DNA from: Synechococcus sp. CBW1108
Lineage (GTDB): Bacteria > Cyanobacteriota > Cyanobacteriia > PCC-6307 > Cyanobiaceae
DNA length: 64,000 nt
Assembly: GCF_015840335.1 (NCBI RefSeq)
Contig: NZ_CP060395.1
Span: 2,207,277-2,271,276 of the forward strand
Reading direction: 5' to 3'
Each line of letters begins with the position of its first letter. Within the stretch, counting starts at the first letter, position 1. The notes below the pieces were generated by a model. That model was not told where the DNA came from. It did not search any database and saw only the letters and a program-made list of their open reading frames with translations. Position numbers and translations under genes: made by a program. Below, one piece after another: positions 28,107 through 36,437 of the stretch.

Positions 28107-28586
28107 CTAGGGGGTCAGGTTCTGCAGTGCCTGCCAGCGGGGGTCGATGCCGGAGCTGGCGCTGCTCCAGGTGGCAGGGCCCGGGCAGTGGCTGCCGCAG
28201 TGATTGACGATCGGCAGTTGCAAGCTCAGCTGCTCGAAGATCCAGTGCTCCGGATCGAAGCTGCCCCTCGGATCGAGCCTTTCCACCAGCTGGCTGTCAT
28301 CGCTCTCTGCCGCGCCGATCAAGATCAGCTCCGTGCTGGCGGCGCTCAGGGTCATGTTGAAGTGCTGAAGGCAGCGGTCGCAGCAGAGGGTCACGATCGC
28401 TTCGGCCCTGCCCTTGACCTCCAGCACATTGCCCAGGTGGGTGGCCTGCAGTTCGCCCCGCACCGGCGTGAGCGTGGCCAGCCCGGCGATCGGCTGGCCG
28501 ATCTGCCAGTGGCGGCCCCCATCCAGGTACTGCAGCTCCTGAAGGGGAAGCGGGCGCAGGGGAACGGGCTCGGATTGGACGGGCAA
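28107..28586 (-). CDS. YceD / DUF177 family protein
   Basis: 159 residues. The diagnostic element is VTLCCDRCLQHFNMTL, the CxRC-type cysteine pair of DUF177, followed by an acidic stretch ending DPEHWIFEQLSLQLPIVNHC and the Cys pair HCGSHCPG. YceD is linked with 23S rRNA processing and, in plants, with plastid ribosome assembly. It sits between yidC and ycf46, the usual cyanobacterial arrangement, with short spacers on both sides. Confidence 0.88.
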   Translation of the reverse strand: MPVQSEPVPLRPLPLQELQYLDGGRHWQIGQPIAGLATLTPVRGELQATHLGNVLEVKGRAEAIVTLCCDRCLQHFNMTLSAASTELILIGAAESDDSQLVERLDPRGSFDPEHWIFEQLSLQLPIVNHCGSHCPGPATWSSASSGIDPRWQALQNLTP

Positions 28587-28603
28587 GGGCTCAGGAGGGT
28601 GGG

Positions 28604-29731
28604 TTATTTCTTGCCCTTGGGCTCGAAGGGCATGCGGCTGCCACTGGCGCTGACCGTGACCGGTTGCTGGGCCATCTGCTGGTCGAGGATCGCCTGCAGG
28701 TTGTCCGGCAGGGCCTCGCGGCTGAGCAGGAAGGTCTGCAGGGCCTGGAAGATGTTGGCCACCACCATGTAGAGCAGCACCCCGGCCGGCAGGGGAAAAA
28801 ATAGGAACATGCCCGTGATCATCACCGGCGTGATCTTGTTGGCCGTGGACTGCTGGGGGTTGGCCGGCATGCCCATGCCCGAAAGGATCTGGGAGGCAAA
28901 CAGGCTGGCGCCGAATCCGGCCACCAGGATCGCGATGTCCCAGTTGACGGCTCCGTCGGTCATGAAGCCCACCTGACCCAGGGCCTTGATGAACAGGAAG
29001 CCGCTGCGGGCCGCCAGGCCGGGGATCTTGGCCTCCACGGTGGCATCGCCGGTGCCGAGGGCGGTGATGGTGCCATCCGCTGCCACGCTGACCACCCCGT
29101 CGCCCTTGGTGACGCTCCAGGTGGGGGCAAAGGCGTCGCCGCCGTCAATGCCCTGCAGCACGGAAGCGAAGCTGTCGCCCTCTTTGGTGTGCAGCTTCAC
29201 CTGGGCCGAATCACCCACGCCCAGCTTGGTGCCGCCCTCCAGGCTGGCAATGACGGGCACGTGGCTGGTTTCGGTGATGAAGATCGAGTGGCTGGCGCTG
29301 TTAAAAGGTTTCGGCTCCACCGCGGCGATCTGCTCAGCGGGCAGCACCTTGAGGTTGAGGGTGTAGGGCACATCGGCAAACGGTGAGCCCCGCAGGGTGG
29401 CGAACAGGGCAAACAGGATCGGCATCTGCACCACCAGGGGCAGGCAGCCGGCCAGGGGGCTGCCGAACTCCTTCATCAGCTGGCCCAGTTCTTCCTGCTG
29501 TTTCTGGGGGTTGGAGGCGTACTTAGCCTTGATCTCGGCCTGCCGCTTCTGCATGGCGGGCTGGGCAATGCGCATGCGCCGGGCATTGCGGATCGAACCG
29601 GCGCTCAGGGGGAACAGCGCCAGCCGGATCACCACCGTCAGGGCAATGATCGCCAGCCCGTAGCTGGGCACCAATCCGTAAAAGAAATCGAGGATCGGCA
29701 GCAGCAGATTGTCGGAGATGTACCCGATCAC
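28604..29731 (-). CDS. yidC: Membrane protein insertase YidC/Alb3 with Ig-like insertion
   Basis: 375 residues. Core 60KD_IMP domain: first helix [22 protein letters not shown] with the pore Arg, the cytoplasmic coiled hairpin [29 protein letters not shown], then [30 protein letters not shown], and after an insertion the last helices. Between TM2 and TM3 (residues ~150-250) lies an extra ~100-residue lumen/periplasm-facing segment containing [32 protein letters not shown], a typical BIG2 immunoglobulin-like strand pattern. YidC inserts membrane and thylakoid proteins. It belongs to the rpmH-rnpA-PH-yidC run. Confidence 0.94.
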   Translation of the reverse strand: MIGYISDNLLLPILDFFYGLVPSYGLAIIALTVVIRLALFPLSAGSIRNARRMRIAQPAMQKRQAEIKAKYASNPQKQQEELGQLMKEFGSPLAGCLPLVVQMPILFALFATLRGSPFADVPYTLNLKVLPAEQIAAVEPKPFNSASHSIFITETSHVPVIASLEGGTKLGVGDSAQVKLHTKEGDSFASVLQGIDGGDAFAPTWSVTKGDGVVSVAADGTITALGTGDATVEAKIPGLAARSGFLFIKALGQVGFMTDGAVNWDIAILVAGFGASLFASQILSGMGMPANPQQSTANKITPVMITGMFLFFPLPAGVLLYMVVANIFQALQTFLLSREALPDNLQAILDQQMAQQPVTVSASGSRMPFEPKGKK

Positions 29732-29784
29732 GGCAGAGGGGCTCTGGGGGTAGGGGGGAGCGTGGGCTCAGTGTGACTGATGGT

Positions 29785-30207
29785 CTAGGCGGCCATGCCC
29801 TTCGGTGTGGAGCTCTTGGCCTGGCGGCGTTCCTCGATGTAGGTCTCCAGCTCGCGGAAGCCAGGCACCGAGCGCATCTCCAGCTTGGAGCCATCGTTCA
29901 GCACCAGCACCATGTCGCCCCACAGGCCGAAGCCCCGGGGCACGCTGCGCACCTCCCGGATCTGGCTGTACACCACCTGGGTGCGATCGCGGCCCAGCCA
30001 GCCGCCGTTCACTTCGATCCGGCGACTGGTGATGCGGAAGCGCAGCCACAGGGCCCGCACGATCGCTCCGACGGCAAAGGGAATGCCGATCAGCGTCAAT
30101 CCCAGGAGCAGGTTGAACACCAGATCCCCCTTGGCCGGCCCACCCTCGTAATAAACGGTCTCCTGGATGCTCTTGCTTTCTTGGCTCGTGCTGCTGTCTT
30201 GGCTCAT
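29785..30207 (-). CDS. PH-domain membrane protein between rnpA and yidC
   Basis: 140 residues from ATG 30207. A polar N terminus (SQDSSTSQESKSIQ) precedes two hydrophobic segments (LVFNLLLGLTLIGIPFAVGAIVRAL) and a bacterial PH-type beta domain (FRITSRRIEVNGGWLGRDRTQVVYSQIREVRSV). It is conserved at this position in cyanobacteria. Its start codon overlaps the rnpA stop (30204-30207), so expression is coupled. The role is unknown; a function connected with YidC or membrane assembly is inference. Confidence 0.88.
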   Translation of the reverse strand: MSQDSSTSQESKSIQETVYYEGGPAKGDLVFNLLLGLTLIGIPFAVGAIVRALWLRFRITSRRIEVNGGWLGRDRTQVVYSQIREVRSVPRGFGLWGDMVLVLNDGSKLEMRSVPGFRELETYIEERRQAKSSTPKGMAA

Positions 30208-30587
30208 GGCGTCAGGCCTGCCTGGTGCAGAAGTTGGTTGCATTCTCCCAGCAGGGCCAGGCTGGGGAGATCGGCACTGCCCGGTTTGAGGCTAAGCAGC
30301 AGCCAGAGGGAGCGCCCACCTGCTCCGATCGACTGGGCCAGCAGGTGGCCGTGGAGCAGGCGCCGCAGTCGATTACGCCGCACGGCCCGCTTGTGAACCT
30401 TGCTGCTCACCACCACCCCACAGCGCCAGGGGCTTGGGGGGTGGAGCTGTTGCTCAAGGGGGAGCAGGCCGGGCTGGGCATCGAGGATGCGCAGCACCAT
30501 GGCGGGACCTTGGTGCCTACTTCCCCTCTGGTACACCTGGTCAAACACGCGCTGCCCCTTGAGCCGGTGACGCTGGGGCAGGGCCAA
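30204..30587 (-). CDS. rnpA: Ribonuclease P protein component
   Basis: 127 residues. ALPQRHRLKGQRVFDQVYQRGSRHQGPAMVLR is the usual N terminus, and the RNR box is KVHKRAVRRNRLRRLLHGHL, which binds the precursor-tRNA leader and the RNase P RNA. It lies 10 bases after rpmH and overlaps the following PH-domain gene by four, as in most bacteria. Confidence 0.95.
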   Translation of the reverse strand: MALPQRHRLKGQRVFDQVYQRGSRHQGPAMVLRILDAQPGLLPLEQQLHPPSPWRCGVVVSSKVHKRAVRRNRLRRLLHGHLLAQSIGAGGRSLWLLLSLKPGSADLPSLALLGECNQLLHQAGLTP

Positions 30588-30597
30588 GGGAAGGGTC

Positions 30598-30735
30598 CTA
30601 AACAGCCAGCCGGGCGCGGCCGCGGCGCCGCCGGGTGCGGATTACCCGGCGGCCGGTGTGGCTGCGCATGCGCACCCGAAAACCGGAGACGCGCTTGCGC
30701 TTACGGCTTGTTCCTTCCAGGGTGCGCTTGGTCAT
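30598..30735 (-). CDS. rpmH: 50S ribosomal protein L34
   Basis: 45 residues, [45 protein letters not shown]. It carries the invariant L34 core GFRxRMxxxxGRxVIxxRRxxGR. It starts the operon rpmH-rnpA-PH-yidC-yceD-ycf46 and would normally be strongly expressed; its promoter should lie in 30736-30789. Confidence 0.97.
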   Translation of the reverse strand: MTKRTLEGTSRKRKRVSGFRVRMRSHTGRRVIRTRRRRGRARLAV

Positions 30736-30789
30736 GGCTGGCTTGTTGCTGCGCTCGTCGCGTCGGTATTGGGCGTTAGGGCCAACCTA

Positions 30790-31422
30790 TCAGTTGCTGG
30801 GCGGATCGATCTGAATCAGCCAGCTGCCCAGATAGCCGGCAATCGGCACATCGCCCGGGGCCTGGGCCAGGGCGTTGAACTGATACATGCCGATGTTGAA
30901 CGGGTTGAAGATATTCATGTAAACCCCAATCGTGCCCGTATCCGGAATGGGGGTGTCGGGGAAGATCTCAATGGCGCTGCCGTTTTCAGCGATTTCGATC
31001 GTGGCCGGGATCGTCTCCTGGCACTTGGTGCGTGACATCATGCCGCCTTCGCTCATCTTGCAGAGCTTTACCCGTTTGGGATCGATCTTGGCATCGAAAT
31101 AGCTGGGGATGCTGATGCTCAGCTTCAGAATTGCTGTTTTGCGGTCTTTAGGTCTGAGAATCAGGTAGTACTCCGAACGCTTGAGACGCTGGGTCTCGGT
31201 CATGAAGTAGTAGAGCTTGCGGTAATCCTTGGTGTTGTCCCAGCGGAACTCCATCAGGCTCGGGGTGCCCTGGGCCCGGGCTGGTTGCTCCAGCGCGCCA
31301 GGGGCCAGGGCTCCCAGCCCGGCCAGGGCTGCGGCTGTCACCAGGGCAGGCAGGGGTGCCGCAAGGCGACTCAGGGAAGGGAAGCCCATCAGGGAGATAC
31401 CGGTGAGGAATTCGATTCTCAT
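30790..31422 (-). CDS. Exported DUF2808 protein
   Basis: 210 residues from ATG 31422; ATG 31389 (MGFPSLSRL) is an alternative. An Ala/Leu-rich signal peptide ends at about QPARAQGTP. The mature part starts LMEFRWDNTKDYRKLYYFMTETQRLKRSEYYLILRPKDRKTAI and contains FPDTPIPDTGTIGVYMNIFNPFNIGMYQFN, the DUF2808 core found almost only in cyanobacteria. The family is beta-rich and of unknown function in the envelope. Two Cys (KLCKMS, TKCQET) may form a disulfide. Confidence 0.85.
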   Translation of the reverse strand: MRIEFLTGISLMGFPSLSRLAAPLPALVTAAALAGLGALAPGALEQPARAQGTPSLMEFRWDNTKDYRKLYYFMTETQRLKRSEYYLILRPKDRKTAILKLSISIPSYFDAKIDPKRVKLCKMSEGGMMSRTKCQETIPATIEIAENGSAIEIFPDTPIPDTGTIGVYMNIFNPFNIGMYQFNALAQAPGDVPIAGYLGSWLIQIDPPSN

Positions 31423-31477
31423 CAGCCAGGGCCTGGCCCGCTGGTCTCGGTGGTCGGCCCTGCAGGTGGCGGCCGGA

Positions 31478-31855
31478 TCAGGGATCGACCCGGTCGGGCC
31501 TGAGCTGGGCCGCTGCCCGCAGGTAGGGATGGAGCGGCGCCTGCTGGGGGGGGAGCCAGGCATGGGCCAGGAGCCGGATACAGCGGGGCAGATCACCCAC
31601 TACGGCCATCTGCTGGCAATCGAGCAGGGCCACCTGGCCCCAGCCGGGCTGGCGTCGGGCGATGGCGGCCGGGAAGCAGGCATCGAGATCGCCAGTCACC
31701 GAAAAGGTGACCGACACCAGCTGCTCCGCCCCCAGGCCATTGCGCGCCACCAGGGCCTGCACCAGTTCGGCCACGGCAGCCTCGATCGCCTCGGCGGTGT
31801 TGGCGTCGGCGGTGGTGGCCCCGCGCAGGGCGCGCAGCACAGGGGACTGGCTCAT
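31478..31855 (-). CDS. aroH: Chorismate mutase, AroH class
   Basis: 125 residues from ATG 31855. The AroH-type (monofunctional, trimeric) fold is indicated by LRALRGATTADANTAEAIEAAVAELVQALV, SVTFSVTGDLDACFPA, ALLDCQQMAVVGDLPRCIRLLAHAW, matching the RGAT, SVTxDL and (M)xVxGxLxxCIR blocks of B. subtilis AroH. It converts chorismate to prephenate for Phe/Tyr. It overlaps the sppA stop by four bases (31852-31855). Confidence 0.92.
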   Translation of the reverse strand: MSQSPVLRALRGATTADANTAEAIEAAVAELVQALVARNGLGAEQLVSVTFSVTGDLDACFPAAIARRQPGWGQVALLDCQQMAVVGDLPRCIRLLAHAWLPPQQAPLHPYLRAAAQLRPDRVDP

Positions 31856-32664
31856 GGCCGGTAGAGCCACAGCGGTTGGCCGTTCCAGGCGAGTTCGAGG
31901 CTGAGGGCCTGGCCCAGTCCCCGCAGCTGACTGCGGCCGGGCAGGAGCCCGGCGAAGCGTTTCGGCGGGCTGCCAAAGGTGATCGTTCGGGTTTTTGCTG
32001 GGTCGAGGTCGGCCAGCTCGGCGGCCAGCCGCCGGGCCGTCTCCTCATCGCCCAGGCCATCGACAAGGCCATGTTCCTTGGCCTGGGCACCGCTGAACAC
32101 CCGGCCATCGGCGAAGGCCCGCACCAGCTTCTGGTCCAGCCCCCGACCCGTGGCCACCGCCTCGACGAACTGGTCGTAGCTTGAGTCGATCAGGCCTTGC
32201 AACAGCTCCCTTTCCCCTTCGGTGAGGGCGCGATCGGGGGAGAGGATGTCCTTGTAAAGGCCGCTTTTGACGGTTTCAAAGCTCACCCCCACACGTTTGA
32301 GCAACTTGGAGAGGTTGTTGCCGCGCAGGATCACGCCGATGGAGCCGGTGATCGTGCCCGGGTTGGCGATGATCTTCTCGGCCGCGACGCCGATGTAGAC
32401 CCCGCCGGATGCGGAGATATTGCCGAAGCTGGCGACAACCCTGCATCCCTTCTCCCGCAGGCGCAGCAGGGAGCTGTGAATTTCCTGGCTGTCGCCCACG
32501 GTGCCGCCCGGGCTGTCGATGCGCAGCAGCAGGGCGGGGCATTCGCGCTGCTCCACCTGGTGGATGGCCTTGAGCACCCGGGTGCGGGTGGCGCCGGCGA
32601 TGGGCCCTTCGATGGCGATGCGCGCCAGGGTGCGACGGGTCTTGCGACGCCAGGGCCAGGGCAT
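31852..32664 (-). CDS. sppA: Signal peptide peptidase SppA (S49 family, short form)
   Basis: 270 residues from ATG 32664. Single S49 domain: IAIEGPIAG, LLLRIDSPGGTVGDSQEI, the nucleophile Ser in SFGNISASGGVYIGVAAEKI, TGSIGVI, and the general-base Lys in SGLYKDILSPDR. It degrades remnant signal peptides in the membrane; plant and cyanobacterial SppA responds to light. It is the short form (E. coli is double this size). No clear TM helix is visible at the N terminus. Confidence 0.92.
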   Translation of the reverse strand: MPWPWRRKTRRTLARIAIEGPIAGATRTRVLKAIHQVEQRECPALLLRIDSPGGTVGDSQEIHSSLLRLREKGCRVVASFGNISASGGVYIGVAAEKIIANPGTITGSIGVILRGNNLSKLLKRVGVSFETVKSGLYKDILSPDRALTEGERELLQGLIDSSYDQFVEAVATGRGLDQKLVRAFADGRVFSGAQAKEHGLVDGLGDEETARRLAAELADLDPAKTRTITFGSPPKRFAGLLPGRSQLRGLGQALSLELAWNGQPLWLYRP

Positions 32665-32723
32665 TGGGGTGCGGTGAAGTGGTTGGATCTTAAAAAGAAT
32701 GCCCCCACCGGCCAGCAAGCGCC

Positions 32724-33659
32724 ATGCCCCAGGCCCTGCGATGGCCCCTGATGTTGCTGCCCTTTGCCCTCTGGGGCACGGCGATGGCGGCAATGCGGCC
32801 CCTGCTGGAGGGGGGCACTCCCCTGCAGGTGGCCAGTTTGAGGTTGCTGCCCGCAGGTGGCCTGGTGCTGGTGGGGGCAATGCTGCTGGGCCGCTCCCTG
32901 CGGGTTGCCGCCAGCGATTGGCCCTGGCTGCTGCTCTTCGCCCTGGTCGATGGCAGCCTGTTTCAGGGCCTGCTGGCCAGGGGCCTGGGCCAGACCGGGG
33001 CCGGTTTGGGCTCGGTTTTGATCGACTCCCAGCCCCTGCTGGTGGCCCTGCTGGCCCGCAGTCTGTTTGGCGAGGCGATCAATCCGGTGGGCTGGGTGGG
33101 TCTGCTGCTCGGGTTGCTCGGCATCCTCTGTTTGGGTCTGCCGGCGCCGGTGCTGCGTCATTGGTGGCTGGAGGGTCCAGCCGCCCTGGGGGAGCAAGCG
33201 TGGAGCCACGGGGAACTGTGGATGTTGGCGGCGGCGGCGGCGATGGCCATCGGCACGGTGCTGAGCCGCTACGCCAGCCGCCAGAGTGATCCGGTGGCGA
33301 TCACCGGCTGGCACATGCTGATTGGCGGACTGCCCCTGTTGGGCGGCGTTGGCCTGGCCGGCTCCCCCCTGCCCGCCTGGAGCCCGGCGGAGTGGGGCCT
33401 GATGGCCTACGCCACCGTGTTCGGCAGTGCCCTGGCCTACGGGCTCTTCTTCTGGTTTGCCAACAGCGGCGACCTCACCGGTTTCACGGCGCTCACTTTT
33501 TTAACGCCGGTGTTTGCCCTGCTCTGTGGCGTGTGGTGGCTCGATGAGCAGTTGCGGCCGCTGCAGTGGCTTGGGGCGCTGCTGGCCCTGGTATCGGTGC
33601 TGCTGATCAGCCGCCGCAAGCAGCTCTGGCAGGGCGGTTTCCTGGAGCAGCAGGCCTGA
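32724..33659 (+). CDS. EamA/DMT-family transporter
   Basis: 311 residues with ten predicted membrane helices in two EamA repeats. LMLLPFALWGTAMAAMRPLLEGGTPLQVASLRLLPAGGL opens the first; AYGLFFWFANSGDLTGFTALTFLTPVFALLCGVWWLDE is the signature end of the second. Family members export amino acids or other metabolites, or import nucleotide-linked substrates; the substrate here cannot be told. Its stop overlaps the ATG of the following glycosyltransferase by one base. Confidence 0.9.
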   Translation: MPQALRWPLMLLPFALWGTAMAAMRPLLEGGTPLQVASLRLLPAGGLVLVGAMLLGRSLRVAASDWPWLLLFALVDGSLFQGLLARGLGQTGAGLGSVLIDSQPLLVALLARSLFGEAINPVGWVGLLLGLLGILCLGLPAPVLRHWWLEGPAALGEQAWSHGELWMLAAAAAMAIGTVLSRYASRQSDPVAITGWHMLIGGLPLLGGVGLAGSPLPAWSPAEWGLMAYATVFGSALAYGLFFWFANSGDLTGFTALTFLTPVFALLCGVWWLDEQLRPLQWLGALLALVSVLLISRRKQLWQGGFLEQQA

Positions 33660-34735
33660 TGCGGATTCTGGTGGTGAGCACCCCCTTGGGGGCCCTGGGC
33701 AGTGGCTGTGGCGGTGGGGTGGAACTGACGGCCACCACCCTGGTGGCGGGCCTGCTGGAGCGGGGGCACGCGGTAACCGTGCTGGCGGCTGGGGGGTCGG
33801 TGCTGCCGCCCGCCTGCGCCGCCGCAACCCTCTGGACCTGCACTGGCCAATCCCAGCCCAGTGCCCAGCACCAGGAGCGCAGCGCCCCGATCACGATGCT
33901 GGCCGATGGGCTGCTGCCGCGCTTTTGGCGGCGGGTGCTGCTGGAGGGCCCGGCGGCGGGCTTTGAGCTGGTGCTCAACCTGGCCTACGACTGGCTGCCC
34001 TTCTGGTTGACCCCCACAGCGCCGCTGCCGATCTTCCATCTGGTCAGCATGGGCTCGGTGGGGGATGCCATGGATGGGGTGATCGCCGACGTGGCCCGCT
34101 GGGACCAGCGGCGGCTGGCCTTCCACAGCGCCGTTCAGGCAGCGGATTTCAATCTGCCCCAGCCGCCGGTGGTGTTGGGCAATGGCTTTGATCTGGCGGC
34201 CTATGGGTTTTGCGCCGAGCCGGAGCCGCTACTGGGCTGGGCCGGGCGGGTGGCGCCGGAAAAGGGGCTGGAGGATGCGGCGGCCGCGGCGGCCCAGCTG
34301 GGCTTGCCCCTGGCGGTGTGGGGCCTGGTTGAGGACCGGGCCTATGCGGCGGCGGTGGAGGCCTCTGTGCCGGCCGGCACCCTGCAGTGGCGAGGCTTCC
34401 TGCCCACCGATCAGCTGCAGGAGCAGCTGGGTCGCTGCCGGGCTCTGCTGAACACCCCCAAGTGGAACGAGGCCTACGGCAACGTGGTGGTGGAGGCGCT
34501 GGCCTGCGGCGTGCCGGTGGTGGCCTACCGCCGCGGCGGTCCGGGCGAGCTGGTGCAGCCGGGTCTCACGGGGCTGCTGGTGGAGCCCGATGATGTGGGG
34601 GGCCTGGTGGCGGCTGTGGCCCAGGTGGGGGCAATCGATCGACGCGCCTGCCGCCAGTGGGCCCAGGCCAACGCCTCCCGAGAGGTGCTGGCAGAGCGGG
34701 TTGAGGCGTGGGTATTGGCTGGGCTGGGTTTGTGA
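33659..34735 (+). CDS. Group 4 (GT-B) glycosyltransferase
   Basis: 358 residues from ATG 33659. The N-terminal GGGVELTATTLVAGLLERGHAVTVLAAGG donor/acceptor loop, LLGWAGRVAPEKGLEDAAAAA, LQWRGFLPTDQLQEQLGRCRALLNTPKWNEAYGNVVVEALACGVPVVAYRRGGPGELV is the GT4 C-terminal domain, with the EX7E-like pair. It probably adds a sugar to an envelope glycan. It overlaps the EamA transporter gene, implying co-expression. Confidence 0.9.
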   Translation: MRILVVSTPLGALGSGCGGGVELTATTLVAGLLERGHAVTVLAAGGSVLPPACAAATLWTCTGQSQPSAQHQERSAPITMLADGLLPRFWRRVLLEGPAAGFELVLNLAYDWLPFWLTPTAPLPIFHLVSMGSVGDAMDGVIADVARWDQRRLAFHSAVQAADFNLPQPPVVLGNGFDLAAYGFCAEPEPLLGWAGRVAPEKGLEDAAAAAAQLGLPLAVWGLVEDRAYAAAVEASVPAGTLQWRGFLPTDQLQEQLGRCRALLNTPKWNEAYGNVVVEALACGVPVVAYRRGGPGELVQPGLTGLLVEPDDVGGLVAAVAQVGAIDRRACRQWAQANASREVLAERVEAWVLAGLGL

Positions 34736-34774
34736 AACGGTTTGTTCAACCCATCCTGGGACCCCAATGTTGAT

Positions 34775-34790
34775 GCTTAGTCGACTAAGC
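34775..34790. promoter_or_regulatory. 16-bp palindrome, likely toxin-antitoxin operator
   Basis: GCTTAGTCGACTAAGC is a perfect 16-bp palindrome 30 bases before the antitoxin start codon. Phd/YefM-type antitoxins bind such sites, alone or with the toxin, to repress their own operon. The operator role is inferred from position. Confidence 0.6.
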
Positions 34791-34819
34791 TGGTCGAATT
34801 AGGAAGGTGGATCACGGCC

Positions 34820-35068
34820 ATGCGCCAGGTGAACATGCACGAGGCCAAAACCCACCTCTCGCGGCTGGTGGAGGAGGCAGCAGCAGGGGAATCGTTTGTG
34901 ATCTGCAAGGCCGGCCGACCCATGGTGCGCGTCACCCCCCTCAACGAAGCAGGCGCTGCTGCGGCGCCGCTGCGGCGCCTGGGCCTGCTGGCCGGCCAGT
35001 GCCAGGTGCCCGACGACTTTGATCAGCTGGCCGCCGCCGAGATCGCCGATCTGTTTGAAGGCGCCTGA
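34820..35068 (+). CDS. Type II antitoxin, Phd/YefM family
   Basis: 82 residues: RQVNMHEAKTHLSRLVEEAAAGESFVICKAGRPMVRVTPL is the Phd/YefM DNA-binding and dimerisation domain. The C-terminal tail (LGLLAGQCQVPDDFDQLAAAEIADLFEGA) is the toxin-wrapping part. It lies 7 bases before the PIN-domain toxin gene and downstream of a palindrome. A degraded second copy of its tail occurs near 38.5 kb. Confidence 0.92.
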   Translation: MRQVNMHEAKTHLSRLVEEAAAGESFVICKAGRPMVRVTPLNEAGAAAAPLRRLGLLAGQCQVPDDFDQLAAAEIADLFEGA

Positions 35069-35075
35069 GCCAGCG

Positions 35076-35474
35076 ATGCGCCTGCTGCTCGATACGCACT
35101 TGCTGGTGTGGGCGCAGGGCACACCTGAGCGGCTGCCTGCGGCCCTGGCGGCGATGCTGCAGGATCACGCCAACACCCCGGTGTTCAGTGTGGCCAGCCT
35201 GTGGGAGCTGGTGATCAAACAGGCGCTAGGGCGGCCCGATTTCCGGGTGGAGCCGGCCGTGCTGCGCCGAGTCCTGCTTGATGGCGGCTGGCAGGAACTG
35301 CCGATCCAGGCCCATCACGCCCTGGCTGTGGACGCACTGCCGCCCCTGCATCGCGATCCCTTTGATCGGCTGTTGCTGGCCCAGGCCAGCGCCGATGGCC
35401 TGTTGCTGATTACGGCCGATCAGCAACTGGCGGCCTACCCGGGGCCGGTGCGGCTGATGGGCGGGATGGGCTGA
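35076..35474 (+). CDS. PIN-domain ribonuclease toxin, VapC-like
   Basis: 132 residues from ATG 35076. MRLLLDTHLLVWAQG gives the first metal Asp, SLWELVIKQALGRPDF the Glu, and HRDPFDRLLLAQASADGLLLITAD the remaining acidic ligands of the PIN domain. Such toxins cut tRNA or rRNA when the antitoxin is degraded. It is intact, unlike the second copy at 38.6 kb. Confidence 0.92.
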   Translation: MRLLLDTHLLVWAQGTPERLPAALAAMLQDHANTPVFSVASLWELVIKQALGRPDFRVEPAVLRRVLLDGGWQELPIQAHHALAVDALPPLHRDPFDRLLLAQASADGLLLITADQQLAAYPGPVRLMGGMG

Positions 35475-35555
35475 ATGAGTCTCCCCAGCTTGGGGCAATG
35501 ATCTCGTGCTTGACCGTCAGTTAGATCAAGATATCGCTGATTCCAGTTTGATTTC

Positions 35556-35939
35556 TCAGGGGCAGAAGCCGAGAATTTGAGCCACGATCTCCTGCACCTG
35601 TTGGAGCTGTTCAGCCGGCACCACCCCCATGGGATGGGGCCTGGCGCCGCGAACCTTCCAGTCGGAGGATTTCAGCTGATGGCACAGCACGTAGCTGTGG
35701 GCATCCGGCCGATCCGGAATCGGACCAAGATCCACGGCCATGGAAGAGCCCTGGTTGTAGGGCGCTGATGTCATGGCGCATCCCACCACCAGGCCCACGG
35801 CGGAGTTAAACGTAGCGCTCGAGAGCACCAGAAACGGATGATGGTCCCTCAACTCCCTTCCGGCCAGAGGGTTGTGATCGATCCAGATCAGCTCGCCGCG
35901 CTCGGGAATCCAGGTGCCACGCAAGCGCCGTGGTGTCAT
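35556..35939 (-). CDS. PemK/MazF-family toxin
   Basis: 127 residues. IPERGELIWIDHNPLAGRELRDHHPFLVLSSATFNSAVGLVVGCAMTS is the MazF core (RGxI, G-x-E-x-x-x-x-RPxLVLS-like, with H in place of one Arg), followed by YVLCHQLKSSDWKVRGA. MazF proteins are sequence-specific endoribonucleases. It overlaps the antitoxin stop codon by one base (TAATG on the minus strand). Confidence 0.88.
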   Translation of the reverse strand: MTPRRLRGTWIPERGELIWIDHNPLAGRELRDHHPFLVLSSATFNSAVGLVVGCAMTSAPYNQGSSMAVDLGPIPDRPDAHSYVLCHQLKSSDWKVRGARPHPMGVVPAEQLQQVQEIVAQILGFCP

Positions 35940-36229
35940 TAAGTCGCTTCAGCGCCGAGCGGCTCCCAGGCCATGGCTTCGACCGGCTCAGGCGGCATCG
36001 GTACGTACGCCGCCAAGCGCTGCTCCAGCGACAGCCGGGGCTGGATGGGCCGGATCAGCACCCCGTCCTCCACAACACTCAGCTCGATGTCCTGGTCTTC
36101 CTGGAGATGGGCTGCGCGGGCGATAGCCACCGGTAGCCGTACACCCAGGCTGTTACCCCAGCGCCGCAAGGCCTGGCGAGATGGGCCAGCCGCCGGCACT
36201 CCTCCTATCGACACTCCTCCTGTCGCCAT
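35939..36229 (-). CDS. MazE-like AbrB-fold antitoxin
   Basis: 96 residues from ATG 36229. ALRRWGNSLGVRLPVAIARAAHLQEDQDIELSVVEDGVLIRPIQPRLSLEQRLAAY is the swapped-hairpin AbrB fold of MazE, with the acidic C-terminal toxin-binding tail. The open frame continues upstream into the neighbouring IS element, whose inverted repeat ends 27 bases before the ATG. The element may have replaced the original promoter. Confidence 0.85.
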   Translation of the reverse strand: MATGGVSIGGVPAAGPSRQALRRWGNSLGVRLPVAIARAAHLQEDQDIELSVVEDGVLIRPIQPRLSLEQRLAAYVPMPPEPVEAMAWEPLGAEAT

Positions 36230-36437
36230 TCCGGCCGTCCCAGTTCTAATCTCCTGTTTAAGAGTTTGCGGAAAAACTGCCTGAAAGGCCGCGTTTTTCC
36301 CTCCAGAGAGCTGATTGTGCTCCGTTCGGGCTGAAATGATGCGTTTCAGCGGTTCAGAACGCCCGATTTCAGGCGTTTTGCCCCGTTGGGGCTTCCTGGA
36401 GGCCGCCTCATTGGCACACCTCTGGGCAACCACCTGT

